DNA of 64,000 nt from an uncultured Stenotrophomonas sp. (GTDB lineage: Bacteria; Pseudomonadota; Gammaproteobacteria; Xanthomonadales; Xanthomonadaceae): the NCBI GenBank assembly GCA_913775725.1, contig CAJYNG010000023.1:124001-188000 (forward strand), given 5' to 3'. Shown piece by piece: positions 35,562 through 44,718 of the stretch. Each line of letters opens with the position of its first letter. Within the stretch, counting starts at the first letter, position 1. Position numbers and translations under genes: made by a program. The notes beneath the pieces are model-generated. The model was given only the letters and a program-made list of their open reading frames with translations, searched no databases and was not told where the DNA came from.

Positions 35562-36173
35562 ATGAACCCAGGGAAGGGCTTCATGACGATCATGATGGCT
35601 GCCGGCTTTTTCGCCATTCTGCTGGTGCTGGGCGCACATGCCGTGCGCCGCGTCAGCGCGCGCGACCCCAGCGGGCAGCACTGGCTGCTGCGCACGCTGG
35701 CACTGCTGTCACCGGCGTGCGTCATTGCCAGTCTGGCGGTCGGCGTGATCGGGCCTCACCTGCTGCAACAGCGGCACGGGATGAGCACCACGATGGGCCT
35801 GGTGACGAGCGCGCTGCTGCTGATGCTGATTGGCGCGCTCACCGCGCCGGTGGCCTGGCGCGTGGTGGTCCAGCAGCGCCTGCGACGCTCGGCGGCGACG
35901 CTGCCGTTCTTCCATGCGTCAACCGCCTCACTCTGGCTGTTGTACGCGCTCTGCGCGATGTACATCCCACTGGCAAAGGCCGCCGAACCGGCACTGATGC
36001 CCTGGTTCGAACAAACGGGCCTGCTGCAGTTCGCGGCCCGCGGGCTGGTCACGGTTCTCCACGCGTCGATGCAGGCGGTGCTGCTCACCCTGCCGGTGAT
36101 GGGGCTACGCGCCCTGCTGACCCGCGGCCGCCGCAGCAACAAGGCTGAGAACCCGCGCCCGTCACCGTTATGA
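35562..36173 (+). CDS. Hypothetical inner membrane protein
   Basis: 203 aa with about five hydrophobic segments (TIMMAAGFFAILLVLGAHAV, LALLSPACVIASLAVGVIGP, GLVTSALLLMLIGALTAPVA, STASLWLLYALCAMYIPLA, LHASMQAVLLTLPVMG). The C-terminal tail is basic and short. No family recognised. The start is fixed by GGAGG 8 nt before the ATG. Same direction as neighbours, 75 nt after the preceding gene. Confidence 0.7.
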   Translation: MNPGKGFMTIMMAAGFFAILLVLGAHAVRRVSARDPSGQHWLLRTLALLSPACVIASLAVGVIGPHLLQQRHGMSTTMGLVTSALLLMLIGALTAPVAWRVVVQQRLRRSAATLPFFHASTASLWLLYALCAMYIPLAKAAEPALMPWFEQTGLLQFAARGLVTVLHASMQAVLLTLPVMGLRALLTRGRRSNKAENPRPSPL

Positions 36174-36200
36174 TGTCCGGCCCGACTGCGGAACCTGCCC

Positions 36201-36758
36201 GTGTCCCTGCGTTGCTGCCTGCCCCTGCTGTGTGCCTTTGCGGCGCCTTCGGCCCTCGCCTCCAGCCTTGACCTGCCTGCCCTGATCGAATGCCGCCAGG
36301 GCGTGACTGAACACGCCGCATTGGCCCCCCTGCTGGCCGACCCGCTGAAAGCCGTGGCCCACGGACTGCAGCCGCTGCCGCAGGGCAACCAGTTCATGAG
36401 CGAGTACCGCCTGGCCAGCCCGATCACCGTGTTCGGCCAGCAGACCGAGCGCGTGGCCGTGGCCGGCGCCAGCATCATGGCCGTGCTCGACCAGGCCGAC
36501 CCGCGGCCGCTGGCCAGGCAGCTGGCCCTGGAGACCGGCTACGACCAGGACGGAAAGTTCATGGCCGGGCGCGAGCTGGTCAGCCGCGATGTGACCGACC
36601 CGAAGACAGGGGAGGCACAGATCGAGTCGATCATCCTCAGCGTATCCACCGTCGCCACCCACCCGGGCAAGACCCTGGCCGGCTGCACCTACAGCCTGGA
36701 CCTGCCGGCCGAGGGCGAGGGCCCGACCGCCGCCATCCCGGCTGGCAAGGGTCACTGA
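36201..36758 (+). CDS. Exported hypothetical protein
   Basis: 185 aa, start GTG. Signal peptide SLRCCLPLLCAFAAPSALAS, then SLDLPALIECRQGV and a C-terminal AGCTYSLDLP; the two cysteines could form a disulfide in the periplasm. No family recognised. It has similar relatives in this family of bacteria by general appearance only. A terminator-like hairpin follows immediately, before corC. Confidence 0.68.
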   Translation: MSLRCCLPLLCAFAAPSALASSLDLPALIECRQGVTEHAALAPLLADPLKAVAHGLQPLPQGNQFMSEYRLASPITVFGQQTERVAVAGASIMAVLDQADPRPLARQLALETGYDQDGKFMAGRELVSRDVTDPKTGEAQIESIILSVSTVATHPGKTLAGCTYSLDLPAEGEGPTAAIPAGKGH

Positions 36759-36790
36759 CAGCCCCCCACATCCTGCTAGACTGGTGCCAT

Positions 36791-36816
36791 CGCCCGGCCT
36801 GCCGGGTGCCTTTTTT
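36791..36816 (+). terminator. Terminator-like hairpin directly upstream of corC
   Basis: CGCCCGG (36791-36797) pairs with CCGGGTG (36802-36808) around CCTG, followed by CC and six T. It lies 7 nt before the corC start codon, so it would either end the upstream transcript or attenuate entry into corC. Confidence 0.6.
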
Positions 36817-36822
36817 CCAGAG

Positions 36823-37704
36823 ATGTCAGAAGACGACAGTAGTAGCTCCTTCGTGGAGCACAGTGAAAAGAAGCGCGGCTGGCTTGAACGCCTGACGTCC
36901 GCTTTTTCCGGCGAACCCCACACCCGCGACGAGCTGGTCGCTGTCCTGCACACCGCGCAGGAAGAAGGGTTGATCGCCGCCGATACCCTGAAGATGATGG
37001 AAGGCGCCATTTCGGTCGCCGAGCTGACCGTGGGCGACGTGATGATCTCGCGCTCGCAGATGGTCTCGCTGCCGGTTGAAGCGCCCTTCCTGGAACTGAT
37101 GAAGCAGGTGGTCGAATCGGGCCATTCACGCTTCCCGGTGCACGGCGAGAACAAGGACGACATCCTTGGCATCCTGCTGGCCAAGGACCTGCTGCGCGGC
37201 GTGGTCGCCGACAACGGTCCGGCCAACGTGCGCGAGCTGCTGCGCCCGGCGGTGCTGATCCCGGAGGCGAAAAAGCTCAACGTGCTGCTGAAGGAATTCC
37301 GCCTGTCGCGCAACCACATGGCCATCGTGGTGGACGAGTACGGCGGTGTCGCCGGCCTGGTCACCATCGAGGACGTGCTGGAACAGATCGTCGGCGAGAT
37401 CGACGACGAGCATGACGAGGCTGAAGATCCCTCAGCGCAGATCGCCATCCAGTCCGATGGCCAGTACGTGGTCGACGCGCTGACCCCGATCGGCGACTTC
37501 AACGAGCGATTCGGCGCGACGTTCTCCGACGAGGACTACGACACCATCGGCGGCCTGGTCACCGAGGCCGTGGGCCATCTGCCGGAAGTCGGTGACGAGC
37601 TGGCGCTGGACCGTTTCATGTTCCGCGTGGCCCGCGCCGATGCGCGCCGGGTACAGGCCTTCCACGTGACCGTGCTGCCGCCGGACGCGCAGGACGACGC
37701 TTGA
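36823..37704 (+). CDS. corC: CorC/YbeX-type CBS-domain protein
   Basis: 293 aa, cytoplasmic. It begins SEDDSSSSFVEHSEKKRGWL. Two CBS domains (VGDVMISRSQMVSLPV and on; VRELLRPAVLIPEAKKLNVL, HMAIVVDEYGGVAGLVTIEDVLEQIVGEI in parts) are followed by a CorC_HlyC domain (DALTPIGDFNERFG ... YDTIGGLVTEAVGHLPEVGDE). E. coli YbeX is tied to Mg/Co handling and ribosome assembly and sits next to ybeY. The ATG at 36823 is preferred over 36784. Its stop overlaps the next gene's start as TTGA. Confidence 0.93.
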   Translation: MSEDDSSSSFVEHSEKKRGWLERLTSAFSGEPHTRDELVAVLHTAQEEGLIAADTLKMMEGAISVAELTVGDVMISRSQMVSLPVEAPFLELMKQVVESGHSRFPVHGENKDDILGILLAKDLLRGVVADNGPANVRELLRPAVLIPEAKKLNVLLKEFRLSRNHMAIVVDEYGGVAGLVTIEDVLEQIVGEIDDEHDEAEDPSAQIAIQSDGQYVVDALTPIGDFNERFGATFSDEDYDTIGGLVTEAVGHLPEVGDELALDRFMFRVARADARRVQAFHVTVLPPDAQDDA

Positions 37705-38951
37705 AGCGCCGCGGCCTGATCCTCATGGTGTGGCTGGCACTGTGCGTGCTGGCCATGACCCTGCCGCTGGCCGCCTTCGCGCAGCCGGCGGCAGCCACAC
37801 CTGCCGTATCCGCGACCAATGCTGAAGCCCCTGCTCCGCGCATCGGCGTGGTGACCATGCAGCCGGGCACGGTGTTCTTCGAACGCTTCGGCCATGACGC
37901 CATCGTGGTGCTTGATCCGGTCAGCGGCGAGGCGACTTCGTACAACTTCGGCTACTTCGACCCGTCCGAGGACGATTTCATCAGCCGCTTCGCACGCGGC
38001 GACATGATGTATTACCTGGTGGCGCTGCCGCTGCAGCAGGACCTGTCGTACTACGACGAAACCGGCCGCGGTGCCAGCGTGCAGTGGCTGGACCTGCGCC
38101 CCGACCAGGCGCGCGCACTGGCCGCCGACCTGGCCGAACGGGCCAAGCCGGAAAACGCGCGCTACCACTACGACTACTACACCGCCAACTGCGCAACGAT
38201 GGTGCGCGACACGGTGGACAAGGCATTGGGTGGCGGCCTGCAGTCGCAGCTGTCGGGGCGCTCGCGCGGCAACACCTACCGCAGTGAATCGGTGCGCCTG
38301 GCGTCGCCGGCACCGTGGATGTGGCTGGGCTTCGATGTCGGCCTCGGACCGTTCGCCGACCAGCCGCTGTCGCGCTGGCAGGAAGCCTTCGTGCCGATGC
38401 GCCTGGCCGATGCGCTGCGCCAGGCACGCAACAGCGATGGTCGTCCGCTGGTGCAGTCCGAACAGGAACTGCTGCCGCACCGTATCGATCCCGAGCCGAA
38501 GGAATTCGCGCGCCGCTGGTGGCCATGGCTGCTGCTCGGGCTGATCGTGGCCGGCGGCGTGCTGGCGCTGCGCAACCGCCCGCGCCTGCTGGCCGGGCTG
38601 GCCCTGCCGTTCTGGCTGCTGTGCGCCCTGTTCGGTGGCGTGCTGGTGTTCCTGTGGGGCTTCAGCATCCACTATGCCGCATGGGCCAACCGCAACCTGC
38701 TGTTGCTCTCGCCGCTGGCCGTGCTGCTGCTGCCGGGTGCAATCGCCCTGTTGCGCCGGCGCGTGCCGGGCCGCATGTTCAGGATCGTGCTGTGGCTGCT
38801 GGCGGTACAGGCCGTGGCCGCGCTGGTGCTGCACTGGCTGAGCCTGCAGGCACAGTACAACGTGCAGTGGATCGTGCTGCTGCTGCCGGTGCACGTGGCG
38901 CTGGCCTGGGTGCTGGGGCGGCGTCCTCACTTGTCGGAAACACAGCCCTGA
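37701..38951 (+). CDS. DUF4105 membrane protein
   Basis: 416 aa with TTG start overlapping the corC stop (TTGA). An N-terminal signal/anchor (LILMVWLALCVLAMTLPLAA) is followed by a periplasmic DUF4105 domain: TVFFERFGHDAIVVLD, YNFGYFDPSEDDFISRFARG, YYLVALPLQQDLSYYDE and YYTANCATMVRDTVDKALGG. The C-terminus has four or more membrane helices. The His ... Asn-Cys arrangement (HDAIVV, NCAT) recalls NlpC/P60-like or LPS-side proteins, but a reaction is not established. In E. coli the corresponding slot holds lnt; the two are unrelated. Confidence 0.82.
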   Translation: MKRRGLILMVWLALCVLAMTLPLAAFAQPAAATPAVSATNAEAPAPRIGVVTMQPGTVFFERFGHDAIVVLDPVSGEATSYNFGYFDPSEDDFISRFARGDMMYYLVALPLQQDLSYYDETGRGASVQWLDLRPDQARALAADLAERAKPENARYHYDYYTANCATMVRDTVDKALGGGLQSQLSGRSRGNTYRSESVRLASPAPWMWLGFDVGLGPFADQPLSRWQEAFVPMRLADALRQARNSDGRPLVQSEQELLPHRIDPEPKEFARRWWPWLLLGLIVAGGVLALRNRPRLLAGLALPFWLLCALFGGVLVFLWGFSIHYAAWANRNLLLLSPLAVLLLPGAIALLRRRVPGRMFRIVLWLLAVQAVAALVLHWLSLQAQYNVQWIVLLLPVHVALAWVLGRRPHLSETQP

Positions 38952-38957
38952 CGCACG

Positions 38958-39980
38958 ATGGCGGGCATGTCACTGCCCGCCTCCGCTTCCGCACCTGCCT
39001 CGGCCAACCCCGCCTGCGTCATCAACTGCGTCCACTACGATGACGAGGGCAAACGCCGCGACATCAGCCTGGATGCCATCAGCGATGTCATCGCCAGTGG
39101 CAACGGCTTCGTCTGGGTCGGCCTGTATGACCCCAACGAAGACGTACTGCTGAAACTGCAGGAGGAATTCTGCCTGCACGACCTGGCCATCGAGGATGCG
39201 CGCAACGCGCACCAGCGGCCCAAGGTCGAGACCTACGGCAATTCGCTGTTCGTGGTGGTGACCACCGCGCAGATGGTCGACGAACGCATACAGTACGGTG
39301 AAACCCACGCCTTCCTCGGCCCGCGCTTCCTGGTAACGGTGCGCCACGGTGCCTCGCTGTCCTACGCGCCGGTGCGTGCGCGGGTGGAACGCGAGCCGCA
39401 ACTGCTGAAGATGGGCCCGTCGTACTGCCTGTACGCGGTGGCCGACTTCGTGGTCGACAACTACCTGCCGATCGTGCACCGCTTCCGCGACACCCTGGAC
39501 CTGTTGGAAAAAGACATCTTTGCGGACAACTACAAGCGCAGCACGGTGGTGCGGCTGTACGAGCTCAAGCGCGAACTGAACAAGATGCGCATGGCGGTGG
39601 CGCCGCTACAGGATGTACTGGCGCAGCTGCGCCGCTACCAGGGCGAATTGATCCCCGACGAAGTGAAGCTGTACATCCGCGACGTGCACGACCACGCGGT
39701 GCGCATCAGCGATGTGATCGACACCCTGCGCGAGATGCTGGGCACCGCACTGAGCGTGAACCTGTCGCTGGTGACGCTGGCGCAGGGCGAGACGGTCAAG
39801 CGCCTGGGTGCATGGGCCGCGCTGCTGGCGGCGCCGACGCTGATCACCAGCTGGTACGGCATGAACTTCAGCCACATGCCCGAGCTGAGCGAACCGTGGT
39901 CGTACCCGCTGATGATCGTTGGCGTGGGCGGTGTGTGCGTGGGCTTGTACCGGCTGTTCAAGCGCGCGAAGTGGTTGTAG
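38958..39980 (+). CDS. corA: Magnesium/cobalt transporter CorA
   Basis: 340 aa. A large cytoplasmic N-terminal domain (FVWVGLYDPNEDVLLKLQEE, HDLAIEDARNAHQRPKVE) is followed by two C-terminal membrane segments linked by the signature YGMNF (GMN at 301-303). The family forms a pentameric Mg2+ channel. ATG 38967 is an alternative start. It lies 6 nt after the DUF4105 stop and two genes after corC, a functional fit for divalent cation handling. Confidence 0.95.
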   Translation: MAGMSLPASASAPASANPACVINCVHYDDEGKRRDISLDAISDVIASGNGFVWVGLYDPNEDVLLKLQEEFCLHDLAIEDARNAHQRPKVETYGNSLFVVVTTAQMVDERIQYGETHAFLGPRFLVTVRHGASLSYAPVRARVEREPQLLKMGPSYCLYAVADFVVDNYLPIVHRFRDTLDLLEKDIFADNYKRSTVVRLYELKRELNKMRMAVAPLQDVLAQLRRYQGELIPDEVKLYIRDVHDHAVRISDVIDTLREMLGTALSVNLSLVTLAQGETVKRLGAWAALLAAPTLITSWYGMNFSHMPELSEPWSYPLMIVGVGGVCVGLYRLFKRAKWL

Positions 39981-40078
39981 ATCGTATCGACCAACGGTCG
40001 ATACCCACAAAACCGGGGACATATCGACCAACGGTCGATACCCATCAGACCGGTAGGCCACGACCGTTGGTCGTGGCG
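39977..40078. repeat. Three SMAG-like palindromes after corA
   Basis: GTAGATCGTATCGACCAACG with stem ATCGACC/GGTCGAT (39977-40006), a second ATCGACCAACGGTCGAT (40022-40038), and GTAGGCCACGACCGTTGGTC (40053-40078). They carry a different outer stem from those at other sites while keeping the GACC..GGTC core, and lie between convergent corA and the aldehyde dehydrogenase gene. Confidence 0.75.
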
Positions 40079-40092
40079 CATTGGATGATCCA

Positions 40093-41457
40093 TCAAGCTA
40101 CGTAGACAGTCTTGATGTTCATGAACTCATGGATGCCATGGTCGGCCAGTTCGCGACCGAAACCGGACTGCTTGCTGCCACCGAACGGCAACCGCGCGTC
40201 GCTCTTGACGATGGCGTTGACGAACGCCGCACCGCATTCCATGCGCTGGGCGAAACGTTCACCGCGCACCGGGTCGCGCGTCCACACGCTGCCGCCCAGG
40301 CCGAAGCGGGTGTCGTTGGCCACGCGCAGTGCTTCGGTCTCGTCAGCGACACGGATCACCGCAGCTACCGGGCCGAACAATTCCTCGTCATACGCCGGCA
40401 TGCCCGGGCCGACCTGGTCGAGCACGGTGGCCGGATAGCCGGCGTGCGTGCCCGCAATCGGCTCACCACCCACCAGCACCCGCGCGCCCTTGGCCACGCT
40501 GGCCTGCACCTGCTTGTGCAGTTCGTCGCGCAGGTCGGCACGCGCCATCGGCGCCAGCGTGGTACCGCGCTCGTCAGGGTCGCCATACTGGCGCTCACCC
40601 GCCGCTTCGACAAAGCGGCGGGTGAATTCATCGGCCACCGCATCGACCACGATGAAGCGCTTGGCCGCGATGCAGGTCTGCCCGCTGTTGTCGAAACGTG
40701 ACTTCACTGCCGCGGCCACGGTCTTGTCGAGGTCGGCATCGTCGAGCACCACGAAGGCATCGCTGCCGCCGAGCTCCATCACCGACTTCTTCAGCTGGCT
40801 GCCGGCATTGGAAGCAATCGAGCGCCCTGCCCGCTCGCTGCCGGTCAGCGTCACCGCCTTCACCCGTGCGTCGCGCAGCACCTCGGCCGCCTGGTCGTTG
40901 TCGATGTGCAGTACATCGAACACGCCGTCCGGTAGCCCGCCGTCACGGCACACCGCCAGGATCAGGTCGGCGCATTGCGGCACATTGCTGGCATGCTTGA
41001 GCAGGGCCACGTTGCCAGCCATGAACGCCGGTGCCAGGAAACGGAACACCTGCCAGATCGGGAAATTCCACGGCATCACCGCGAATACGCAGCCGATCGG
41101 CTCATAGCGCACATAGCTGCGCTGGGCTTCGGTGTCGATCAGCTGCGGCTTCAGGTAGTCGGCGGCGTGGTCGGCGTAGTACTCGCAGGCGGCCGCGCAC
41201 TTGTCGACCTCGGCCAGCGCCTCGGCCTTGAGCTTGCCCATCTCGTGGGTCATCGCCTGCTGCAGGTCATCGCGACGGGCCCGCAACTGTGCAGCGATCC
41301 GGCGCAGGATGGCACCACGATCCTGCAGCGAGTGATCGGCCCAGCCGGGGAAGGCATCGGCAGCGGCCTGCAGGCGCTGCTCGATGTCGGCTGCACCCAT
41401 CAGTTCATGGCGGTAGGTCACCTGACCGGTGGCCGGGTTGACGATCTCGACGGTCAT
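40093..41457 (-). CDS. NAD(P)-dependent succinate-semialdehyde dehydrogenase (Sad/GabD-like)
   Basis: 454 aa, cytosolic aldehyde dehydrogenase. Seen: VMPWNFPIWQVFRFLAPAFM, TGSERAGRSIASNAG, catalytic Glu in VMELGGSDAF, catalytic Cys in NSGQTCIAAKR, and EELFGPVAAV. The short length and the FPGWADHSLQDRGAIL start match the Sad/YneI type, which ends putrescine and GABA breakdown by making succinate. It is upstream of the potGHI end of the polyamine region on the same strand, 83 nt away. Specificity is inferred. Confidence 0.88.
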   Translation of the reverse strand: MTVEIVNPATGQVTYRHELMGAADIEQRLQAAADAFPGWADHSLQDRGAILRRIAAQLRARRDDLQQAMTHEMGKLKAEALAEVDKCAAACEYYADHAADYLKPQLIDTEAQRSYVRYEPIGCVFAVMPWNFPIWQVFRFLAPAFMAGNVALLKHASNVPQCADLILAVCRDGGLPDGVFDVLHIDNDQAAEVLRDARVKAVTLTGSERAGRSIASNAGSQLKKSVMELGGSDAFVVLDDADLDKTVAAAVKSRFDNSGQTCIAAKRFIVVDAVADEFTRRFVEAAGERQYGDPDERGTTLAPMARADLRDELHKQVQASVAKGARVLVGGEPIAGTHAGYPATVLDQVGPGMPAYDEELFGPVAAVIRVADETEALRVANDTRFGLGGSVWTRDPVRGERFAQRMECGAAFVNAIVKSDARLPFGGSKQSGFGRELADHGIHEFMNIKTVYVA

Positions 41458-41540
41458 GGGGGATCTCCATCTGGAAGACCCCCATTGTGCGCCGCCGGCC
41501 GTGAGCCGGGTGTTGCCGGCACTGTCGACAGATCGTGTGC

Positions 41541-42383
41541 TCAGCCGTTGTCCTGCCGTGCCAGCTGCAGGTCGCGCTGGCGTCGCTTCTCGGCGCGCGC
41601 GTTGATGTACCAGCCGATCACCGCGGCGATCGACACCGCCGACACCAGCAGCGTAGCCAGTGCATTGATCTTCGGGCTGATGCCCATGCGCACCGAGGCG
41701 AACACCTTCATCGGCAGCGTGGTCGAGCCCGGCGTGGCGACGAAGCTGGCCACCACCACGTCATCCAGCGACAGGGTGAACGCCAGCAGCCAGCCGGCCA
41801 CCAGCGCCGGCGCGATGATCGGCAGGGTGATGCGGCCGAACACGGTCAACCGGCTGGCGCCCAGATCCATCGCCGCTTCTTCCAGCGACAGATCCATTTC
41901 CTGCAGGCGCGAGGACACCACCACGGTGACGAAGCACAGGGTGAAGGTGACGTGGGCGATCCAGATGGTGGTCAGGCCGCGTGCCGGGAACCCGGGAATC
42001 GCACCCATCGAGGCCAGCAGCGCCATCAGCGAGAAGCCCAGGATCACATCCGGCATCACCAGCGGCGCGGTCACCAGCGCACCGAACAGCGGCTTGCCGC
42101 GGAAGCGCTTGAAGCGCGTCATCACCATCGCCGCCAGCGTACCCAGTACGGTGGCGGTACACGCGGTCCAGAACGCGACCACCAGGCTGGTCCACATCGC
42201 ATCCATCAGCGCGCGGTCGGCGAACAGGTCGCTGTAGGCACGGGTGGAGAACCCGGCCCAGACCATCGCCAGCCGCGAGCTGTTGAACGAATAGAACATC
42301 AACAGCAGGATCGGCAGGTACAGGAAGGCGAAGCCGAGCAGCAGCACGCCCAGCCCCAGGCCCTTGGCGGTACGCGGGCTCAT
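41541..42383 (-). CDS. potI: Putrescine/spermidine ABC transporter permease PotI
   Basis: 280 aa inner-membrane permease with six predicted helices. It begins SPRTAKGLGLGVLLLGFAFL and contains the EAA-type loop EEAAMDLGASRLTVFGRITLP that docks on the ATPase. YNSSRLAMVWAG-like text (FNSSRLAMVWAGFSTRAY) is typical of PotI. The ATG overlaps the potH stop (ATGA); the longer frame to 42662 is not used. Confidence 0.94.
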   Translation of the reverse strand: MSPRTAKGLGLGVLLLGFAFLYLPILLLMFYSFNSSRLAMVWAGFSTRAYSDLFADRALMDAMWTSLVVAFWTACTATVLGTLAAMVMTRFKRFRGKPLFGALVTAPLVMPDVILGFSLMALLASMGAIPGFPARGLTTIWIAHVTFTLCFVTVVVSSRLQEMDLSLEEAAMDLGASRLTVFGRITLPIIAPALVAGWLLAFTLSLDDVVVASFVATPGSTTLPMKVFASVRMGISPKINALATLLVSAVSIAAVIGWYINARAEKRRQRDLQLARQDNG

Positions 42384-43312
42384 GCCTGCTTCCCTTCCAG
42401 CAGGCGCTGCTGGGAACGGTTGAACAGCAAGATCGGCACCAGCAGCAACAGGATCATCGCCACCGCCATCGCCGAAGCGCCCGGCCAGTTGCGGTTGTTG
42501 AAGAACTCGTTCCACAGCTGGCGGCCGACCATCAGCGTTTCCGAGCCACCCAGCATTTCCGGGATCACGAATTCGCCGATGGCCGGAATCATCACCAGCA
42601 TGCAACCGGCGATGATGCCCGCCTTCGACAGCGGCAGGGTGATGCGCAGGAACGCCTGCCACGGCTTGGCACCAAGGTCGTAGGCCGCTTCCAGCAGGCG
42701 GTGGTCATGCTTGACCAGATTGGCGTACAGCGGCAGCACCATGAACGGCAGGTAGCAGTAGACGATGCCGATATAGGCGGCGGTCGGGGTATCGATCAGC
42801 TGCAGCTTGGGCAGGCCCATGCTGGTCATCAGTGTCTGCAGGCCGGTGAACTGCAGGAACTGGTCGAGCAGGCCGTTGCGGTCCAGGATCGCCTTCCACG
42901 CATACACGCGGATCAGGAACGAGGTCCACGACGGCAGCACCACCAGCATCATCGCCACGTTGCGTGCGGCCGGCGACAGGCGCGCGATGGCATAGGCCAT
43001 CGGGTAGCCGATCAGCAGCGTCAGGAAGGTCGAGATCGCCGCGATCTTGATCGAGCTCAGGAAGGCCTGCGCGTAGATCGAATCGCGGAACAGCGCCAGG
43101 TAGTTTTCCAGGTTCAGCTTCAGCGAGAAGCCGCCGTCGGCGTACTGCAGCAGCCAGGTGTACGGCGGCGAGCCGACCCGGCTGAGCGAGAAGCTGATCA
43201 TCAGCACGATCAGGAACGGCACCGCGAAGAACAGCAGCAGCCACAGATACGGAATGCCGATCACCGTGGCACGCAGCCCCGGCAGCCAGCGCTTCAGGCT
43301 GGCCGTGCTCAT
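42380..43312 (-). CDS. potH: Putrescine/spermidine ABC transporter permease PotH
   Basis: 310 aa; IPYLWLLLFFAVPFLIVLMI start, SPPYTWLLQYADGGFSLKLN periplasmic segment, LVVLPSWTSFLIRVYAWKAIL and the EAA loop LEAAYDLGAKPWQAFLRITLP. It pairs with PotI. The ATG at 43312 overlaps the potG stop (ATGA). Confidence 0.94.
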   Translation of the reverse strand: MSTASLKRWLPGLRATVIGIPYLWLLLFFAVPFLIVLMISFSLSRVGSPPYTWLLQYADGGFSLKLNLENYLALFRDSIYAQAFLSSIKIAAISTFLTLLIGYPMAYAIARLSPAARNVAMMLVVLPSWTSFLIRVYAWKAILDRNGLLDQFLQFTGLQTLMTSMGLPKLQLIDTPTAAYIGIVYCYLPFMVLPLYANLVKHDHRLLEAAYDLGAKPWQAFLRITLPLSKAGIIAGCMLVMIPAIGEFVIPEMLGGSETLMVGRQLWNEFFNNRNWPGASAMAVAMILLLLVPILLFNRSQQRLLEGKQA

Positions 43313-44445
43313 GAGGTCAGCACCACGCCGTCGTTGTCGCGCCAGTGCACCCACACCTCGTCGCCCCAGGTCAGGCCATCGCTGGCCCAACGTTGCGAGT
43401 TGGCGAAGTTGGCCAGCACCTTGGCGCCGCTGGGCAGGCGCACGTGGTAGACCGAGTGGCTGCCGAAGTAGGCGATGTCCTCGATCACGCCCTGCGCCTT
43501 GTTGGTGTGCCCTTCCGGCTCGTCCTTGCCGATCATCACCTTCTCGGGGCGCAGCGCAAACGCGACCGGCTGCCCTTCATAGCCGGTGATGCCGTGCGCG
43601 ATGTAGATCGGCGCCGGGAACAGCGGCGAGCGCACGGTCACGTACTCCGGCAGGTCCTCGTCGATCACGCCGTCGAACAGGTTGACCGAACCGATGAACT
43701 CGGCGACGAAGCGGTTGGCAGGCTGCTCGTAGACCTCGTCCGGCTTGCCGACCTGCTGGATCCAGCCAGCATCCATCACCGCGATGCGGGTAGCCATGGT
43801 CATCGCTTCTTCCTGGTCGTGGGTGACCATCACGCAGGTCACGCCCGACGATTCGATGATACTGACCAGTTCCAGCTGCATCTGCGAGCGCAGCTTCTTG
43901 TCCAGCGCGCCCATCGGTTCATCCAGCAGCAGCAGCTTCGGCCCCTTGGCCAGTGACCGCGCCAGCGCCACGCGCTGCTGCTGGCCGCCGGACAGCTGGT
44001 GCGGCTTGCGCTTGCCCAGGTGGCCCATCTGCACCAGGTCGAGCATCTCGCCGACGCGCTTGCTGATCGCGTCCTTGCCCAGGCCATCCTGCTTCAGGCC
44101 GAAGGCAATGTTCTGCTCGACCGTCATGTGCGGGAACAGCGCATAGGACTGGAACATCATGTTGACCGGCCGCTGGTACGGCGGCAGCGCGTCCAGGCGC
44201 TGGCCATCGAGGGTGATGCTGCCCTTGGTGGGCGTCTCGAAGCCGCCCAGGCAGCGCAGCAGGGTCGATTTGCCACTGCCGGAGCCACCGAGCAGGGCAA
44301 AGATCTCGCCCTTGCGCACGTCCAGGTTGACGTCGTCGACGGCGACGAAACCGTCGAATTCCTTGCGCAGGTCACGAATGGAGAGATAGCCGGGCACACC
44401 GGTCGTGTCGACGACGGCGGCTACCGGCTGGGCTTCAACGGGCAT
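43309..44445 (-). CDS. potG: Putrescine/spermidine ABC transporter ATP-binding subunit PotG
   Basis: 378 aa. Walker A GGSGSGKST (53-61), MFQSYALFPHMTVEQNIAFG (Q-loop), signature LSGGQQQRVALARSLAKGP, Walker B LLLLDEPMGALDKK and MVTHDQEEAMTMATRI, plus a C-terminal TOBE domain (VAFALRPEKVMI). It powers PotHI import of polyamines delivered by PotF, which is encoded 1.7 kb away beyond an opposite-strand gene. Confidence 0.95.
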   Translation of the reverse strand: MPVEAQPVAAVVDTTGVPGYLSIRDLRKEFDGFVAVDDVNLDVRKGEIFALLGGSGSGKSTLLRCLGGFETPTKGSITLDGQRLDALPPYQRPVNMMFQSYALFPHMTVEQNIAFGLKQDGLGKDAISKRVGEMLDLVQMGHLGKRKPHQLSGGQQQRVALARSLAKGPKLLLLDEPMGALDKKLRSQMQLELVSIIESSGVTCVMVTHDQEEAMTMATRIAVMDAGWIQQVGKPDEVYEQPANRFVAEFIGSVNLFDGVIDEDLPEYVTVRSPLFPAPIYIAHGITGYEGQPVAFALRPEKVMIGKDEPEGHTNKAQGVIEDIAYFGSHSVYHVRLPSGAKVLANFANSQRWASDGLTWGDEVWVHWRDNDGVVLTS

Positions 44446-44718
44446 GGGGGCTCCGGGAGCGGGCGGTGGACAGCGGCCGCCATTCTAACGGCCGGGGGCC
44501 GCAGGGGATATGACGGAGGCACGTGGAAGCGGCCGCTGGCCGGCCCCGGGGGCCCGAGGCGTGTCGGTTTTCCCCCGCCATGGTGGCCTGTCCGCTCAAA
44601 GGCCCCGGCTCCCCTGGACCATCCTGCGGCCGTCCCGGCCAGGCGCCACGGGCGTTGGCCCGATCTGCAACGTTTTTCAGAACCGGATCTGTTGAAGGCC
44701 CGGGACATTCCCCGCGCA

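Noticed and set aside
39977..40078. Short repeated palindromes as a CRISPR array
   Set aside because: The units differ in sequence and spacing, have no spacers of constant length and no cas genes nearby. They fit SMAG/REP elements.
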